Part shown: piece after piece, positions 1-11,904 of the stretch | Layout: each line of letters opens with the position of its first letter | Numbering within the stretch: the stretch's first letter is position 1 | The notes under the pieces: model-generated | The model's input: the letters and a program-made list of their open reading frames with translations, nothing else | Told to the model about the DNA's origin: nothing | Database searches by the model: none | Translations under genes and position numbers: made by a program | Assembly: GCA_036346275.1 (NCBI GenBank) | Contig: CM070727.1 | Coordinates: 4,207,760-4,271,759 of the forward strand | DNA: 64,000 nt | Origin: Otatea glauca | Taxonomy: Eukaryota; Streptophyta; Magnoliopsida; Poales; Poaceae | Reading direction: 5' to 3'

Positions 1-552
1 AAGAGTGTTTAGATGTATCATCTTGTTTACATTTTAGACTAAAAATATAAACTTAATTCACTTTATTTTAGCCTACAAACTCCAGCTCTGAGGTGGAGCT
101 GGGATCTGGAGCTATACCAAACAGGGCACTAATATAATCGCAGCTTGCCTATCTTCAAAAAAACATTACATTGGAGTTTATAGATATAGTAATGAGAGAT
201 ACCCGAGCATAGCTCACTGATCCTAGGACTGGGTTCGATCTGGGGATTAAACTCAGCGTCTCTTATTTAAATAATTAAAAATTGGTACACATGTGTGAGT
301 GTTAAGTGAGATAGCTGGTCCCACACTCCGGAGGCTGTGGATCACTTAGCGTATTTAAAAGACGTGCACGATTGTGTGAGTGTGATTCGTGTGTTTGATA
401 CGTGTGAGTTGTATGGGTTAGTTTTATAAAAAAAGATATAGTTACAAGAAGATTAGCATTTATAGCTAACAGAGAGGTCAGCACAGCAGTACGCACTGCT
501 AGTTTGCTACCCACCAATGTATACGCAGATTTTGTCTGTGCTCTAAAAAACT
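1..552. other. Gene-free left edge, possible MITE terminus
   Basis: I see no gene. Bases ~75-132 carry the short palindromic GGAGCTGGGATCTGGAGCT-like stretch followed by CCAAACAGGGC, which resembles the outer end of common grass MITEs whose other end would lie left of the window. Around 208-240 there is a weak tRNA-like A-box/B-box pair (TAGCTCACTG and GGTTCGATCT). The TSD base run AAACT (548-552) directly precedes the LTR element that follows. Confidence 0.3.
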
Positions 553-1437
553 TGTTGACGTCAAAAACTTGAAGTAGGGTCTCTGACAGCAGCACATTAG
601 ACAAACACCTGGTTCAAGAGCGTGCCAGTCGATTTGACCTGTAACCGACAAGGTAAAAAATATAAAATTCACTCGAAGCCGATTGTTGGGATCAATCGGC
701 TTAGACTCAATCAGCTTGAAGCCGATCAAGATCAAAGTATCAGAATAGATCTAATTAGCCGATTAAGACTAATCAGAGGATAAAATTCTCTCAAAGCCGA
801 TCGTAACGATCAATCAGCTTAAACTCAATCAGCTTGAAGCCGATCAAGATCAAGGTATCAGAATAGATCTAATTAGCCGATTAAAGCTAATCAGAGGATA
901 AAATTCTCTCAAAGCCGATCGTAACGATCAATCGGCTTAGACTCAATCAGCTTGAAGCCGATTAAGATCAAAGTAACAGGGTAAGTCCAACTAGCCGATT
1001 AAGGCTAATCAGAGGATAAAGGCAGATCGATTCTGAAGAAGGCGATGCGCAACAAAATCAGAATAAATCAAACCTGGGGCGTAATTTGAAGAAGATCAAC
1101 AATCGGCGATGCGCAACTTTATTGATCAAGATCGAATTACAAAGACTAAATTACAAGAACTACTCCTAGTCGACGGAAAAGTAGATGAAAAGTAGAAGTG
1201 AATTGGTTGGTTGGCTCTGGGCAGCTTTTCTGATCACCTCTAGACCTCTTTTATAGCCATTGGCCGATAGAGTCCTGGTACAACACGTAGGAATAGAATC
1301 CGTATCGGCCTCTATTTGAAGGGTGCTTTCCTTAACAACCTGTTTTGTTTCTAAATATCTTGATCCGTTATCCAATCATATCTTGTTGATCTTGGACTGC
1401 CGATTTTGACCCTATCTGCCAAATTTTGGTGCAAACA
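553..1437 (-). repeat. LTR, left copy (3' LTR in element sense)
   Basis: 885 bp, TG...CA termini. It contains three tandem ~120-bp units (about 665-1020), each with the words AAGCCGATCGTAACGATCAA and TTAGCCGATTAA. These inverted GCCGAT/ATCGGC words recur through the interior and could be regulatory repeats. Confidence 0.75.
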
Positions 1438-3981
1438 TATGCCACCCATTTTTGGGAGATAACATGTTATCTTCCAAAAATTTTCATCATCGACTTGAAC
1501 ATATATTTTCTTACCATAGCCAAATTTTTAACTGCATCGAGTTAATTTGGCTTTCAGGTCGGTAATCGGCCAACTCGTATATTCGTATTTGAGTTTTAGC
1601 CAATCAAGACCTAACCAGTACCTTGGACAAACCGATGCACACTACACGATCCCACGTTGATCCCTTACCAAATCGGCTATCACGAGCTGACGGGTGGTAT
1701 GATTTTCCAGACTAGATCGGCTTCGTCGAACAAAAATCATTGGCCGAATCCGGTTTTTTCTTCCTCCACTCTTTTCTCGCAATCTTAATCGGATGAAGCT
1801 CATTAAAAGTTTTATCCCTTCGTTTTTCTTGTTTCTGACTTATGGTCGGCTTAGAAATTCTATCTTTAGCCGACCATCGCTGCCTATCACCTTGGCATGG
1901 GTAATATTGCATCGGACATGTGTTTAGTGATGGCAAAGCTAATCCCTTCTCCTAGCAAAATTGCCAAAAAGGGCACCGTCGGTGAGCTCTTTCAGGGCCG
2001 CTTGGCCGATATTCATTAACTGGCCGATGTGGAGGACTTCGTCGTGGCCTTTCATTCCTCCTTTCATATTTTGCTAGTAGTTGGGAAAAAGTGGGCCGAT
2101 CAGATCGGCTACGAGTGGCAATGCTCTCTCAGCCTGATAACCCTTTGGTGTGATTGTTTTAAAAATTTTCCCTTCACGGTCGGCTTTTATTTGTATAGAG
2201 CCAACAGTAATCATGAGTGTCTTATTGCCATCAGAATTTGATTGTACATCGGCTTGACGTGTCATTTTTATAGCCGATGATATATAAATTTGATCCTTAG
2301 GCTCTGCATCTTGTGTCGGCTTTTCCTTCTTTTTAGAGCAATGAACCATGTTAATTGGGAAAGGATCAGCGTCCAGCTGCATCGTTGGCTCTTCTGCAAA
2401 TTTTAGTTGGTCATCCTCTATAGCCGATTGTATCTTGTCTTTGTTATTCTTCAATTCATCTTTGAAGCCATTATCATCGGAGAAACAGCTTTCTTGAGCT
2501 GATACTCGCTGTAGGAGATGACTTAAATTGGTGAATTCGCTCACTAATTTTTCTCTTAATGGGGTATCAACCCTCGAAAGCTAAATCGCCAACCGATTAT
2601 CGAGCAGGTAACACTAAAACACCTATTTCTCACTTCCCGAATCTCTTAACATAATCATTTACCGATTCCCGGTCTTCGTTGGATGTAACTTAGATCTGAA
2701 ATCCGAGCTCGAGACCGTCAAGAAAAAGTACTCATGGAATCGGCTTTCCAAATCGCTCCAAAATGAACCGAATTTGGAGGTAAACTAGCAAACCAAGTGA
2801 AAGCAACTCCGATAAAGACAAGGGAAAATAATCTAATTTTCACCGTCTTGATCGAGGTGCTCGCCACATCGAGCGATAAAGCGTCCGACGCGTGCTCTAA
2901 GGTCGTGACCGAATCATTCCGTAAAATTTGGCAAAATCAGAACTTTAAAATTATGTGGATATTGCATGCGATCTATATAATCCGGATACGGCTTTCTATA
3001 GCCGATGACTCTACCCTTTGGTTGTGGCGAATTGATCTCTCAACACGCAGTAAATCGGTCACCGAATTAATGTTGTTAGCCGACAAGACCTCGGGGCTCG
3101 CTAATGACTAGTATTCGCTTCGAGTGCAAACTCGGCCGCTTGGTTAGACCGAGCCGACGGGTTTTGTTGGTTTTGCTCATACCCGTCGTACCTCCCAGCC
3201 GATGGTTCTCGTGACAGGACAAAGGGCTCGCGTAGGTTATCACCTTATGAGGACCGGATTCTCGGCGAATCGGCTCTTGGTATTGTACGTGTTTAATTTG
3301 TTCAATCTACCGTGAGACCGATTGTGGGAAAATATTAAACGGAGTTGACGGCGCAAAGTAGCCGACACGCTTAGTTTAGCGCATCGCAGTACGCGCGATA
3401 ATGTGCTACCCACTCGGCGAGGATCTCGTGGTAGCATGACGGTAGGTTGAGTCGGCATCATAGTGGGGAGTGGAGTTGTAGCCGATGGTTTAGGATCTAC
3501 CGACGTACTCTGCGTATTTTGCGCTATTGAAAAGCAGGATAACTTGGTAGAGCTTGCATCGGGTCAAGCGGACTCGGATGATGCCAATTCTTGAGCGATT
3601 GTCTTCACACTATTCGCAATCATCGACTTCGCGTTGTAACAAGAGCCGATGATTGGTTTACCGGTAGCGTGATGTATAGATTGATTAATCATAGCCGATA
3701 ATTCGCTTGAGCGGTAGGTATGAACTTACCGGACCATCCGTGATGCTCAGATTGCAAAGGGCATTGGTCGCGGCAAAGTAGTCTTTTGAGTGACGCCACA
3801 TCTAGTCTTCGATAGCAATTCAAAGATCATCTCTTCTAGAGCGACTTTTGATCTTCAATTTCTTTGCGTTGCTCGAGTTAAATCATCCATCGTTGGGACG
3901 ATTATAGCTTCGGCTACGAGATCGGATGGTGGAATTGATTTGCTTGATGTCGCCATCCGTCCCATCTGGCGTGCAAGAGTG
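1438..3981 (-). pseudogene. Internal region with gag-like remnant
   Basis: On the minus strand an ATG at 3956 opens a hydrophilic frame that starts MATSSKSIPPSDLVAEA and is interrupted within ~40 codons. Further open stretches lie at 3240-3461 and 2074-2544 (156 codons, Lys/Asp/Glu-rich). The composition and the position next to the primer site fit gag. I recognise no CCHC knuckle, aspartic protease, YxDD reverse transcriptase or DDE integrase. The whole 2.5 kb is too short for a pol gene. Confidence 0.45.
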
Positions 3982-4846
3982 TGTTGACGTCAAAAACTTG
4001 AAGTAGAGTCTCGACAAGAAAGACACCGCACAAACACCGGTTCAAGAGCGTGCGGTCGATTTGACTCAGAATCGACAAGGTAAAAATATAAAATTCACTC
4101 GAAGCCGATTGTTGGGATCAATCGGCTTAGACTCAATCACTTGAAGCCGATCAAGATCAAAGTATCGAATGGATCTAATTAGCCGATTAAGGCTAATCGA
4201 GGATAAAATTCTCTCAAAGCCGATCGTAATAATCAATCGCTTAAACTCAATCACTTGAAGCCGATTAAGATCAAGGTATCGAATAGATCTAATTAGCCGA
4301 TTAAGGCTAATCGAGGATAAAATTCTCTCAAAGCCGATCGTAACGATCAATCGGCTTAGACTCAATCACCAGCCGATTAAGATCAAAGTAACAGGTAAGT
4401 CCAACTAGCCGATTAAGGCTAATCGAGGATAAAGGCGATCGATTTCAAGAAGGCGATGCGCAACAAAATCGAATAAATCAAACACGGGCGTAATTTGAAG
4501 AAGATCAACAATCGGCGATGCGCAACTTTATTGATCAAGATCGAATTACAAAGACTAAATTACAAGAACTACTCCTAGTCGACGGAAAAGTAGATGAAAA
4601 GTAGAAGTGAATTGGTTGGTTGGCTCTGGGCAGCTTTTCTGATCACCTCTAGACCTCTTTTATAGCCATTGGCCGATAGAGTCCTGGTACAACACGTAAG
4701 AATAGAATCCGTATCGACCTCTATTTGAAGGGTGCTTTCCTTAACAACCTGTTTTGTTTTCAAATATCTTGATCCGTTATCCAATCGTATCTTGTTGATC
4801 TTGGACTGTCGATTTTAATCCTATCTACCAAATTTTGGTGCAAACA
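3982..4846 (-). repeat. LTR, right copy (5' LTR in element sense)
   Basis: 865 bp. The right half (about 4490-4846) is nearly identical to 1080-1437. The left half (about 4000-4450) differs by many single-base losses, mostly at CAG/CTG words (TATCAGAAT reads TATCGAAT, AATCAGAGG reads AATCGAGG). The three ~120-bp tandem units are present here too. Confidence 0.75.
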
Positions 4847-5227
4847 AGACTACACTGCTAAATGAAGAGAGTGCATGCATATGCGTGTATGCAATCGATG
4901 GGAAGGAAGCGATGGAGTGACATGACGATTAAGTTGTCGCGGTCTGCAATCTTGTGGTCACGAGTCAAGAGTCAAGACACGAGCGGGAAGAATATGGACG
5001 AGCAAATCTGTGGGCTAGGCTGCTAGCTCCCACGTTTGCAATCAGCTGATGATACAGTTCCACTGGCTCGAGGCTAGCCAGGAACTTGCCGACTCCAAAA
5101 CCAGTCTCTTACGGTTGGAAACGCTCGATCGGTAGTAGTAACTAACTTCCATGTGTCTTCATTACATTGGAGTATATTGGATCCTGCATTTCTGCTACTA
5201 CTGATATAACTGTGTGTGAGCTGTGCC

Positions 5228-6155
5228 CAGGGTTAACAATTTCGTTTTCGAACTGAATTTCGAGAATTGCTCGGCACCAGTTTTTCGCGAAAACCGGTCG
5301 AAATTCGGTAAAAACCGATCGGTTTGCGAAAGTTAAACAGGTGGTCAAACTAATTCAAAAAAAACGAAAACCGGTCGAAAAGCTCGAAAACCGACGACAG
5401 AAGGAAAATGGTGGAAATAAAAGGAAAAATTGAAAAAAAAATTTGAAAAAATTTGAAAAAATTACACAAAATCCCAATTAATCTATAAAACACCTCAGAG
5501 AAATTTAAATAATTTTTGAAATCATTTGTTACTTCTAAAAAATCCAAAACAGCAATTAAGGAAAAGGAACAAAGATATTGTCAGATTTTTATAAATATTT
5601 AAAAGATTTTTTATATTCTGAAAATTTAATGTAACCATAAATAGTTCCAAAGTATTATGCAATAAAATTTTAAAAAATATTAGACTTCATTTAGTACCTA
5701 TATAAAATCAAAAATAGAAGAGCATATACAATGATAATATCACTTTCAGAATTTTTAAAAAATACACATATCTGATCATCTTCTGAAAATTTTACATAAT
5801 CATTGTAAATAAGTTATAACATCACAAAAAAAGTTTAAGAAATATTAGACTTCATTTTGTGCCCCTAGAAAATAAAAAACTAAAGAGCATATATTGTGAC
5901 AGTATCACTATCATAATTTTTAAAAAATGTACGTATCTGATAATAATCTGAAAATTTTATACAATCATTAGGATGGCCTCAGGACCGCACAAAAAAAATT
6001 TCAAATTTTTTTGACACTTTTTGCGAATTTTTTTCAAATTTTTAAAATTTACTATTCATCTGAACGGTTTTCCGAACGGTTTTACTTGCCGAACCGGCTC
6101 GGCACGGCCGGTTTTTGCGAAAACCGACCGGTTTTCGTCGGCATTTTAAACCCTG
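5228..6155. mobile_element. Non-autonomous hAT-like DNA transposon
   Basis: The left end CAGGGTTAACAATTTCG and the reverse complement of the right end CAGGGTTTAAAATGCCG form imperfect inverted termini. The flanking 8-bp duplications are GCTGTGCC (5220-5227) and GTTGTGCC (6156-6163), 7/8 identical, the length expected for hAT insertion. Subterminal parts are rich in AAACCGGTCG-type words. The interior is AT-rich, with phrases such as CTGAAAATTTTA and TAATAATCTGAAAATTT that recur in the other hAT-like elements of the window. No transposase frame is present. Confidence 0.72.
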
Positions 6156-6163
6156 GTTGTGCC

Positions 6164-8589
6164 CCGAATCCTGCGTTATCACCCAGAAAGCTCTCAAGGG
6201 GATCCAAAGACAGCTATAAAATTATGGGAAGAACTAGCGTTCAAACGTTCGATCTAAGAATATTTCGTCGGACGCTCGGTGCAACATTTTTTTTAACTTC
6301 TGCAATATTTTTTTCTAACGACTACAATATTTTTTTCCGCGCGCACATTTCTACTGTTATCGAAGGAAAATGTTTCACGCGTAGGAAGAAAATGTTTCAC
6401 ACGTAGAAAAAAAAATATTGCATTTTGAGACGTCCCAATACATGTCATTACGTAGGATTATAGGAACAGTAGCGGCATGGGCAATTTGCAGTGGCTCTGG
6501 CTCCATCGCAAAAGCAGCAGCCAAGTGGCCTCTTTTGGCGAGTCAACATCTCCCATGGCGAGCTGTCGACACTAGCAGCTTCCATTCATCTCGTCTGTTC
6601 CTGCGAGAATTTGCACGCGTAGAACACAAAACCGTTTGTTACTGCAAGGCACAAGCCGTCCCTACTCCTGAGCTCTCGACTCCGTCAGCAAAGGTAAGAA
6701 ACAGCAGATGCTACCGTTGCCGGCACGCGGCCGTACAGGGATTTTGTTTTACTCCGCTTTTTTATGCTTCGAATGCGCGCGTCGGCTGGGGGTTGGGGAC
6801 TCGTCGGAGGCGCTCCCGGCGCGGTGCGGCCGTGGTGGGGTGGGTGGGTGCCGCGTCACCGGCGGGCGGGGCCCACCTCCAGAGCCCAGAGGCCGTAGGT
6901 TATACGGTCACTCTCCGATCACGTAGCCGCCCACCGGCGCCTACGTGGAGGGCTGTATGACCGCCACGTGGAGCTGCTGTCGGTGCGGCTCCTCGGCGAG
7001 CGGTGGATGCCCCCGCCCGGTGTCAGGAGGGGCCCGCGCGCGCACTCAGAAGCGTCCGTTTGGCTGCGCTGTCTTTTTTTTTTTTTTGCCGGCCCGTGTG
7101 AGATGAGTAGGTGACACCATTGGGAGGGGACGGCGTGGGGCCCGCTCCCTTCTTCTTCTCTTATGAGCGCGTGTGAGAAAAGTTCTTACCTCAGCTTCAG
7201 TACTTGAATGACTTGGCCAACGTGGCCCGTAAAACGGTAAAACGAGCGCTCATTCGCTCCGGAGAAGGTCGGTTTTTTTTTTTTACCTTTTTCACCCTCC
7301 GCAAATTTAGTATTCATGTTAGTATCTAATAGATCAAATTAGTCAATATTTACCGAAGTTTCTTTGATAGTAGAATAGCAGAAATATCTTAAAAAAATCA
7401 ACACCTAGAATTAATTTTTGCTGGATATCGTGTACTACCGATATAAACTCTCTTTTTCCATACTGCTCGGGTGAGTGGCAACTCTGTTTGACCAGTCAAG
7501 CCACAGAACACACCGTATCCGTGCGATGCTGCCATTGTGCCGTGCTGCTGCTACTAGTCTGCCTGCATCTGTAAAGCGCAGCCGATGCAATGAACAATGA
7601 TGAACAAGCGATACTTGCATTCTCGTTGCTGCTCGATCTCATTCCCTTTTGCCGCGCAGGAAGCTGCCTCATTTGGGAACTGTGGCTGTTACCAAATGCG
7701 GGCCGTTGCCATCTCTATTCGAGTGCATCGCTCATGCAGTCATGCGGCACTGCCTATCACCATAATGGGCACAGGACAGCACGGTAAGTTTAGGCCCTTC
7801 CAGACTACCGAATACCGATACCCTGCGACAACTAGAATGAGGTCGCCTGTAGTCTAGTACCAGTGCATGCCACAATAAACAGACCTATTTCATCTTGGGG
7901 GTTTTTTTTTTGGCAACTGATGCGTCAGCGAAGTCTTTTGGTGATCCATGGCGACGGAGTATGATGGAGTAGTGTACTAAGGCTGTCACTTCTCCAATTA
8001 TTATTGCTCCCGGCAACACTTGAAGGTAAAGGCGCGGCTTTGCAGTGTGCGTGAAGCCATCCTCTCTGTTCTTCGTCAGTGAAGGGAGAAAAGAGGAGAA
8101 AGGAAAGGAAAGGAAAGGAAAGCACTCGGGATAAAGAAAGGAAAAGGAAGGTTGGTGGCTTGGTGCCAATGCCGAATTGCCCACGAATTAGTTGCTAGTT
8201 TGCCGAGGCGGTTGCTTGGAGGCTAAGGCCGGCACCCGCCAAGCCGCCGTCTCCAGCAAGCCTCACTCCGTCCGCTCGCGTCGCGCGGTTTCTTCTCGCT
8301 TTCACCGCCGGTCGAAGCGTTTGGACCGCCGGACCGGTTAAAACGGCACGGCACGCGGAACAGAGCCGTCCACGCTTCACCTCGGCGCCCCTCCATCGCA
8401 CGGCATAGGCATGGTGGCATGCCATTGTTTCCAAGAGGAATAGAAGGGAACTGCTGCCGGAATGGAGATCGATGCTTTCGCTGATGCATTCCATTCGGCC
8501 GTCAGCTTGGCGAACTCGGTCCGGCTGCTGTTTACCATGTTTGTTTAACTCTCTTGTTGTCACTCACTTGCATGCCTTGTTTTTATCAG
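6164..8589. other. Gene-free region upstream of the BAG gene
   Basis: No convincing gene. 6700-7070 is very GC-rich and CpG-rich. Open frames of 60-180 codons there are unspliced, overlap each other and match nothing I recognise. A poly-T run lies at 7073-7087 and a (GGAAA)n-like tract at about 8100-8125. The nearer 1-2 kb presumably acts as promoter for the BAG gene. Confidence 0.4.
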
Positions 8590-8597
8590 TATAAATA
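8590..8597 (+). promoter_or_regulatory. TATA box of the BAG gene
   Basis: TATAAATA lies 428 bp upstream of the chosen ATG. It would place transcription start near 8620 and give a 5' leader of about 400 nt, rich in CT stretches and (CGG)n. No other TATA-like box sits closer to the ATG. Confidence 0.5.
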
Positions 8598-9017
8598 TTC
8601 TGCTGTCCTGTCCCTGACTGAGTTGTACCCCCCTCTCTCATCTTTTTTTCTTCCCCCACCACTCCCTCCTCCTGGTCCTAAGTCCTAACCCCCACCTACC
8701 TCTCTGCCTGCCTGCGGTGCTGCCCCTCCCAGTCCCTGACCATAATTTCCCCAATTGAGGCCAGGGAACACCTGCACTGCAGCAAGAATCGTATCTCTGG
8801 TCTTGCCCAGATCCAGCGCCTCCAAATTTGCCTCTTCTTGCAGCAGCGGCGGCGGCGGCGGCAGAGGGAATCATCGGCGCCGGCCAAGAAGAGTTTTTTG
8901 GGGCTGGGGGGAAGAGGAGCGGAGAGTTTGTTCGTTCTTGGTTCTTGTCGACTCCGAGAGTACGTGAGTGGTTGATTCTTTGCGCGTGCGGCGGGTGCAT
9001 ATGCGTACCATGAGAAG

Positions 9018-10330
9018 ATGATGCGCGCCAAGGCCAAAGGTACATTCCCGGCGGCAGCGATGAAGGAGACCTCTCCTCCTACCCCGGCCTCGGCTGCGGT
9101 GAAGGAGGACGAGTGGGAGGTGCGGCCCGGCGGCATGCTGGTGCAGAAGCGGAGCCCGGACTCCGACGCCCCCGCCGCGCCCGTCCCCACCATCCGCGTC
9201 AAGGTCAAGTTCAACGGCGTCTACCACGAGATCTACATCAATTCCCAGGCCTCCTTCGGTAATGCACGCGCCCACATCACGCGTAGTACATCCAGCGTTG
9301 GATTGGTGGATTGGGTCGATTTGTTCTGTTTTCGAGCTGCTGATTGAGGTGGTGGACTGGCCAACTGTTTGTTGCAGGTGAGCTGAAGAAGATGATGTCG
9401 GCGCGGACGGGGCTGCACCCGGAGGACCAGAAGGTGGTGTACAAGGACAAGGAGAGGGACTCGAAGGCTTTCTTGGACATGGCCGGCGTCAGGGACCGCT
9501 CCAAGATGGTGCTGCTCGAGGACCCTACGGCGCAGGCCAAGCGCCTCCTCGAGCAGCGCCGCACCGACAAGGCGGAGCGCGCCGCCAAGTCCATCTCCCG
9601 CATCAGCCTCGACGTCGACAAGCTCGCCACCAAGGTACTAGCTTGTGATGACTCTGGCTGCGCTCTTTTCGCGGTCGTCGTCGTCGTCATCACCGTCGAA
9701 TTGGGTGCTGATCGAATTTGGGCGGTCAATTGGATGGTTTGTCTGGTGCAGGTATCGGCGCTGGAGGCCATCGTGGGCAAGGGCGGGAAGGTGGTGGAGG
9801 CAGACGTGGTCACGCTCACCGAGGCGCTAATGAACGAGCTGGTCAAGCTGGACACCATCGCCGCCGAGGGCGAGGTCAAGGTGCAGCGGCGAATGCAGGT
9901 CAGCACGCACACGCCAAATTAATTCCTCGCCGTTTATGGGGCCATTAATTTCGCAGCGCCGGGAGCTGAATTCGCTGCGACTCCGATGTAGGAGAAGCGG
10001 GTGCAGAAGTACGTGGAGACGCTGGACGCCATCCGCGCCAAGAACGCGGCGGGGGCAGCGGCTGCGCCCAAGGCCAAGGGCATCGACAACGGCTACGCGA
10101 AGGCCGGCCGAGCGCCGCACCTCCCGCCGCGCCCGCCCCCCGTGTCGCAGCGGCGGCAGTTCCCTCCGCCCGCGCCGGCCACCGCCATGGCGGCGGCGAC
10201 GCCCACGGCGAACTGGGAGACGTTCGACCTGCTGTCGTCAATGCCGTCGACGTCCTCGGCCACGGTGACCACCATGGCAGCCGCGACCACCACCACGCCG
10301 ATCCCGCGGTTCGACTGGGAGCTCTTCTAG
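9018..10330 (+). CDS. BAG family molecular chaperone regulator (UBL + BAG domain)
   Basis: Four exons are read from GT...AG junctions: 9018-9258, 9378-9634, 9752-9898 and 9992-10330 (stop TAG). They give 327 aa. Residues ~58-131 form a ubiquitin-like domain (RVKVKFNG, then SFGELKKMMSARTGL and FLDMAGVRDRSKMVLLED). Residues ~149-229 form the helical BAG domain (ARG/LYS-rich start, EALMNELVKLDTI, KRVQKYVETLDAI). The tail is low-complexity Ala/Pro/Thr and ends in two short blocks (NWETFDLLSS, RFDWELF) typical of plant BAG1-4-like proteins. By family, the BAG domain binds the Hsp70/Hsc70 nucleotide-binding domain and promotes nucleotide exchange; the UBL may link to the proteasome. These proteins act in the cytosol in stress and cell-death control. 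The start could be either tandem ATG (9018 or 9021). All junctions keep frame and length is normal for the family. No sign of decay. Which BAG paralogue it is remains open. Confidence 0.92.
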
Positions 10331-10718
10331 CCAGTTCCCGTGATGGTATAGCTTTCTTGTTCATCGATCTCAGGAGCTCATCCATCGACCGATCGATCTC
10401 CTCTGATTATTGGCGTCATTGTTTCCTTTTCTGTTTATTCTTTCCTTTCCATTTCTCTTCTTTGCTTTTCTCATCATTCGAGTGTATATCTACAAAAGAA
10501 GAAAGACCCTGGTGATCGAGTGTGTTCAGTCAGTCAGGTTACTCATGAGGATCCATCCATCCATCCACATGGTCACAGAAAATAAGTGGTGGTCTTATGA
10601 AGAAGAATTTTTCATGACAATATATATTCATATAAATAGAATGTATATGTGATTCATACATTTACTAATTCCTGTTTGATGCATGATTGCCTGCTTGATT
10701 TCCGTTCCATTTGGTTAA
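10331..10718 (+). other. BAG 3' flank
   Basis: Pyrimidine-rich sequence directly after the stop codon, then AT-rich DNA with AATAAG/ATAAATAG-type words near 10579-10640 that could serve polyadenylation. No other gene is visible. Confidence 0.4.
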
Positions 10719-10977
10719 CTCCCTCCGATCAAGTTTACGAATCGTATATTTTGAATGGTATTCTATATTTATATAGATCGTATTTCATGTTCTAATGCAA
10801 AATTAATGTAATGTTCTCTTTATGCCCCTAATAAATAACAAATTTTACTTTATATTATTTATATGTATGCGTTAAATATAGTGTTTATAGATAATAATTA
10901 GAGATAATCTAATCATTATATATATCTCCTTCTATGTGCCAAAAAAAATATATCATGTAAACTTCGGCCGGAGGGAG
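10719..10977. mobile_element. Stowaway-like MITE, copy 1
   Basis: The ends are CTCCCTCCGATC and the inverted match GGCCGGAGGGAG. The ~259-bp interior shares phrases with the copy at 46397-46637 (CGTATTTCATGTTC, CCCCTAATAAATA, GATAATAATTAG). No coding capacity. The expected TA duplication is not clear here (TAA on the left, CC on the right). It lies ~390 bp downstream of the BAG stop, a common gene-proximal position for this family. Confidence 0.8.
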
Positions 10978-11904
10978 CCGTAGATTATATTAGCAGCAGT
11001 GATCTTTGGAGAGGCGGTGAGTGAGATTTGCTGTGCAATCCATCCAAACGCATCACTGAATGATTGGGGCTGAGGGCTTGTGTTTTGTGGGCGCGCGGAG
11101 CACAATTATTGTTGGTCATCAGCGTGCCGGGGCTGAGGCTCTGGGGATGAGCTAGCTGAGTCCAGCCGATGCAGGGGCCCGCATGGAAGAGGGAGAGGCC
11201 GTGCATTGGATGCACGCGCCACCGATCTCTACTTGGCCTTGGCTCCTGCTCCGTAAAACCAAACCAACCGCTTAATAGTTCCATTCGGTCGGCCAGGTTA
11301 GTCGGTCGGTACAGGGCGAGCAGTGCTTCCGTGTTTTTTTATCAATATGAGTTGTATAAATTTTAAAACAAACAAAGAGATAAACAATTATTATCTATCA
11401 TTTATTTATACTTTAATATAAAAGTACTTCTCATGCAAGGCTCGGTTTATTAGCACTGGCCTGCGTTTTGTTTTTATCCAAACTTTTGATTGCTATGCGC
11501 GTATATATATATGGTTGGGGCTGGATACATTGGATAAGCATGTTAAATTAGCGCTGTTCGTATATTTCTCTTATTCCTGTTCTAGTAGTATAGGTTACCT
11601 TATCCTTGCTTTAGCTTCGGTTCCTTGCCATTACAAGCACATCTAGTTCGTTCAGTTTGTCTGCTCCACTAACTAAGCTTGTCAGATTTGTTATATCGTA
11701 AATAAGATTGATGACTACTACTCCACTAATATAAGTCCGCCAATGATACAGCATCGTAATCATCTCATTTTTCTTCAATCTCTCTATGCTTTCCGCCTTG
11801 CAGAATTGCAGGCCTCCCAAGCTCCAACAGGCAAAGAAATAGGATGAGGTTGTACTACTCTAGCAAGTGTCTGCACTGCGAGAGCCGCAGAGCTCCACTA
11901 CAAG
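10978..11904. other. Gene-free intergenic stretch
   Basis: Mixed-composition intergenic DNA, AT-rich near 11340-11540 with a short (TA)n run at about 11505. I see no gene, RNA or complete mobile element. Confidence 0.35.

Larger units (their letters stand above)
553..4846 (-). mobile_element. Gypsy-type LTR retrotransposon, non-autonomous and decayed
   Basis: Two direct repeats (553-1437 and 3982-4846), each starting TGTTGACGTC and ending GTGCAAACA, bound a 2.5-kb interior. The flanking 5-bp duplications are AAACT (548-552) and AGACT (4847-4851), 4/5 identical. Read on the - strand, the interior starts beside the right LTR with a primer-binding-like stretch (CACGCCAGATGGGACGG) and ends beside the left LTR with a purine-rich tract (AAAAATGGGTGGCATA). 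This sets the orientation as minus. A gag-like reading frame starts with an ATG at 3956 (MATSSKS...) but is broken by stops. No protease, reverse transcriptase or integrase motif is visible, so movement would need enzymes from another element. Superfamily (Gypsy) is inferred from the primer site and gag layout, not from a pol domain. Confidence 0.78.

Noticed and set aside
6418..6960. A 180-codon frame in GC-rich DNA
   Set aside because: No domain, no splice context, overlapping alternative frames; GC-rich sequence keeps frames open by chance.
9277..9912. A 211-codon minus-strand frame over the BAG gene, and other 100-190-codon frames there
   Set aside because: Antisense or intron-reading shadows of a gene with clear exons and conserved protein domains on the plus strand.
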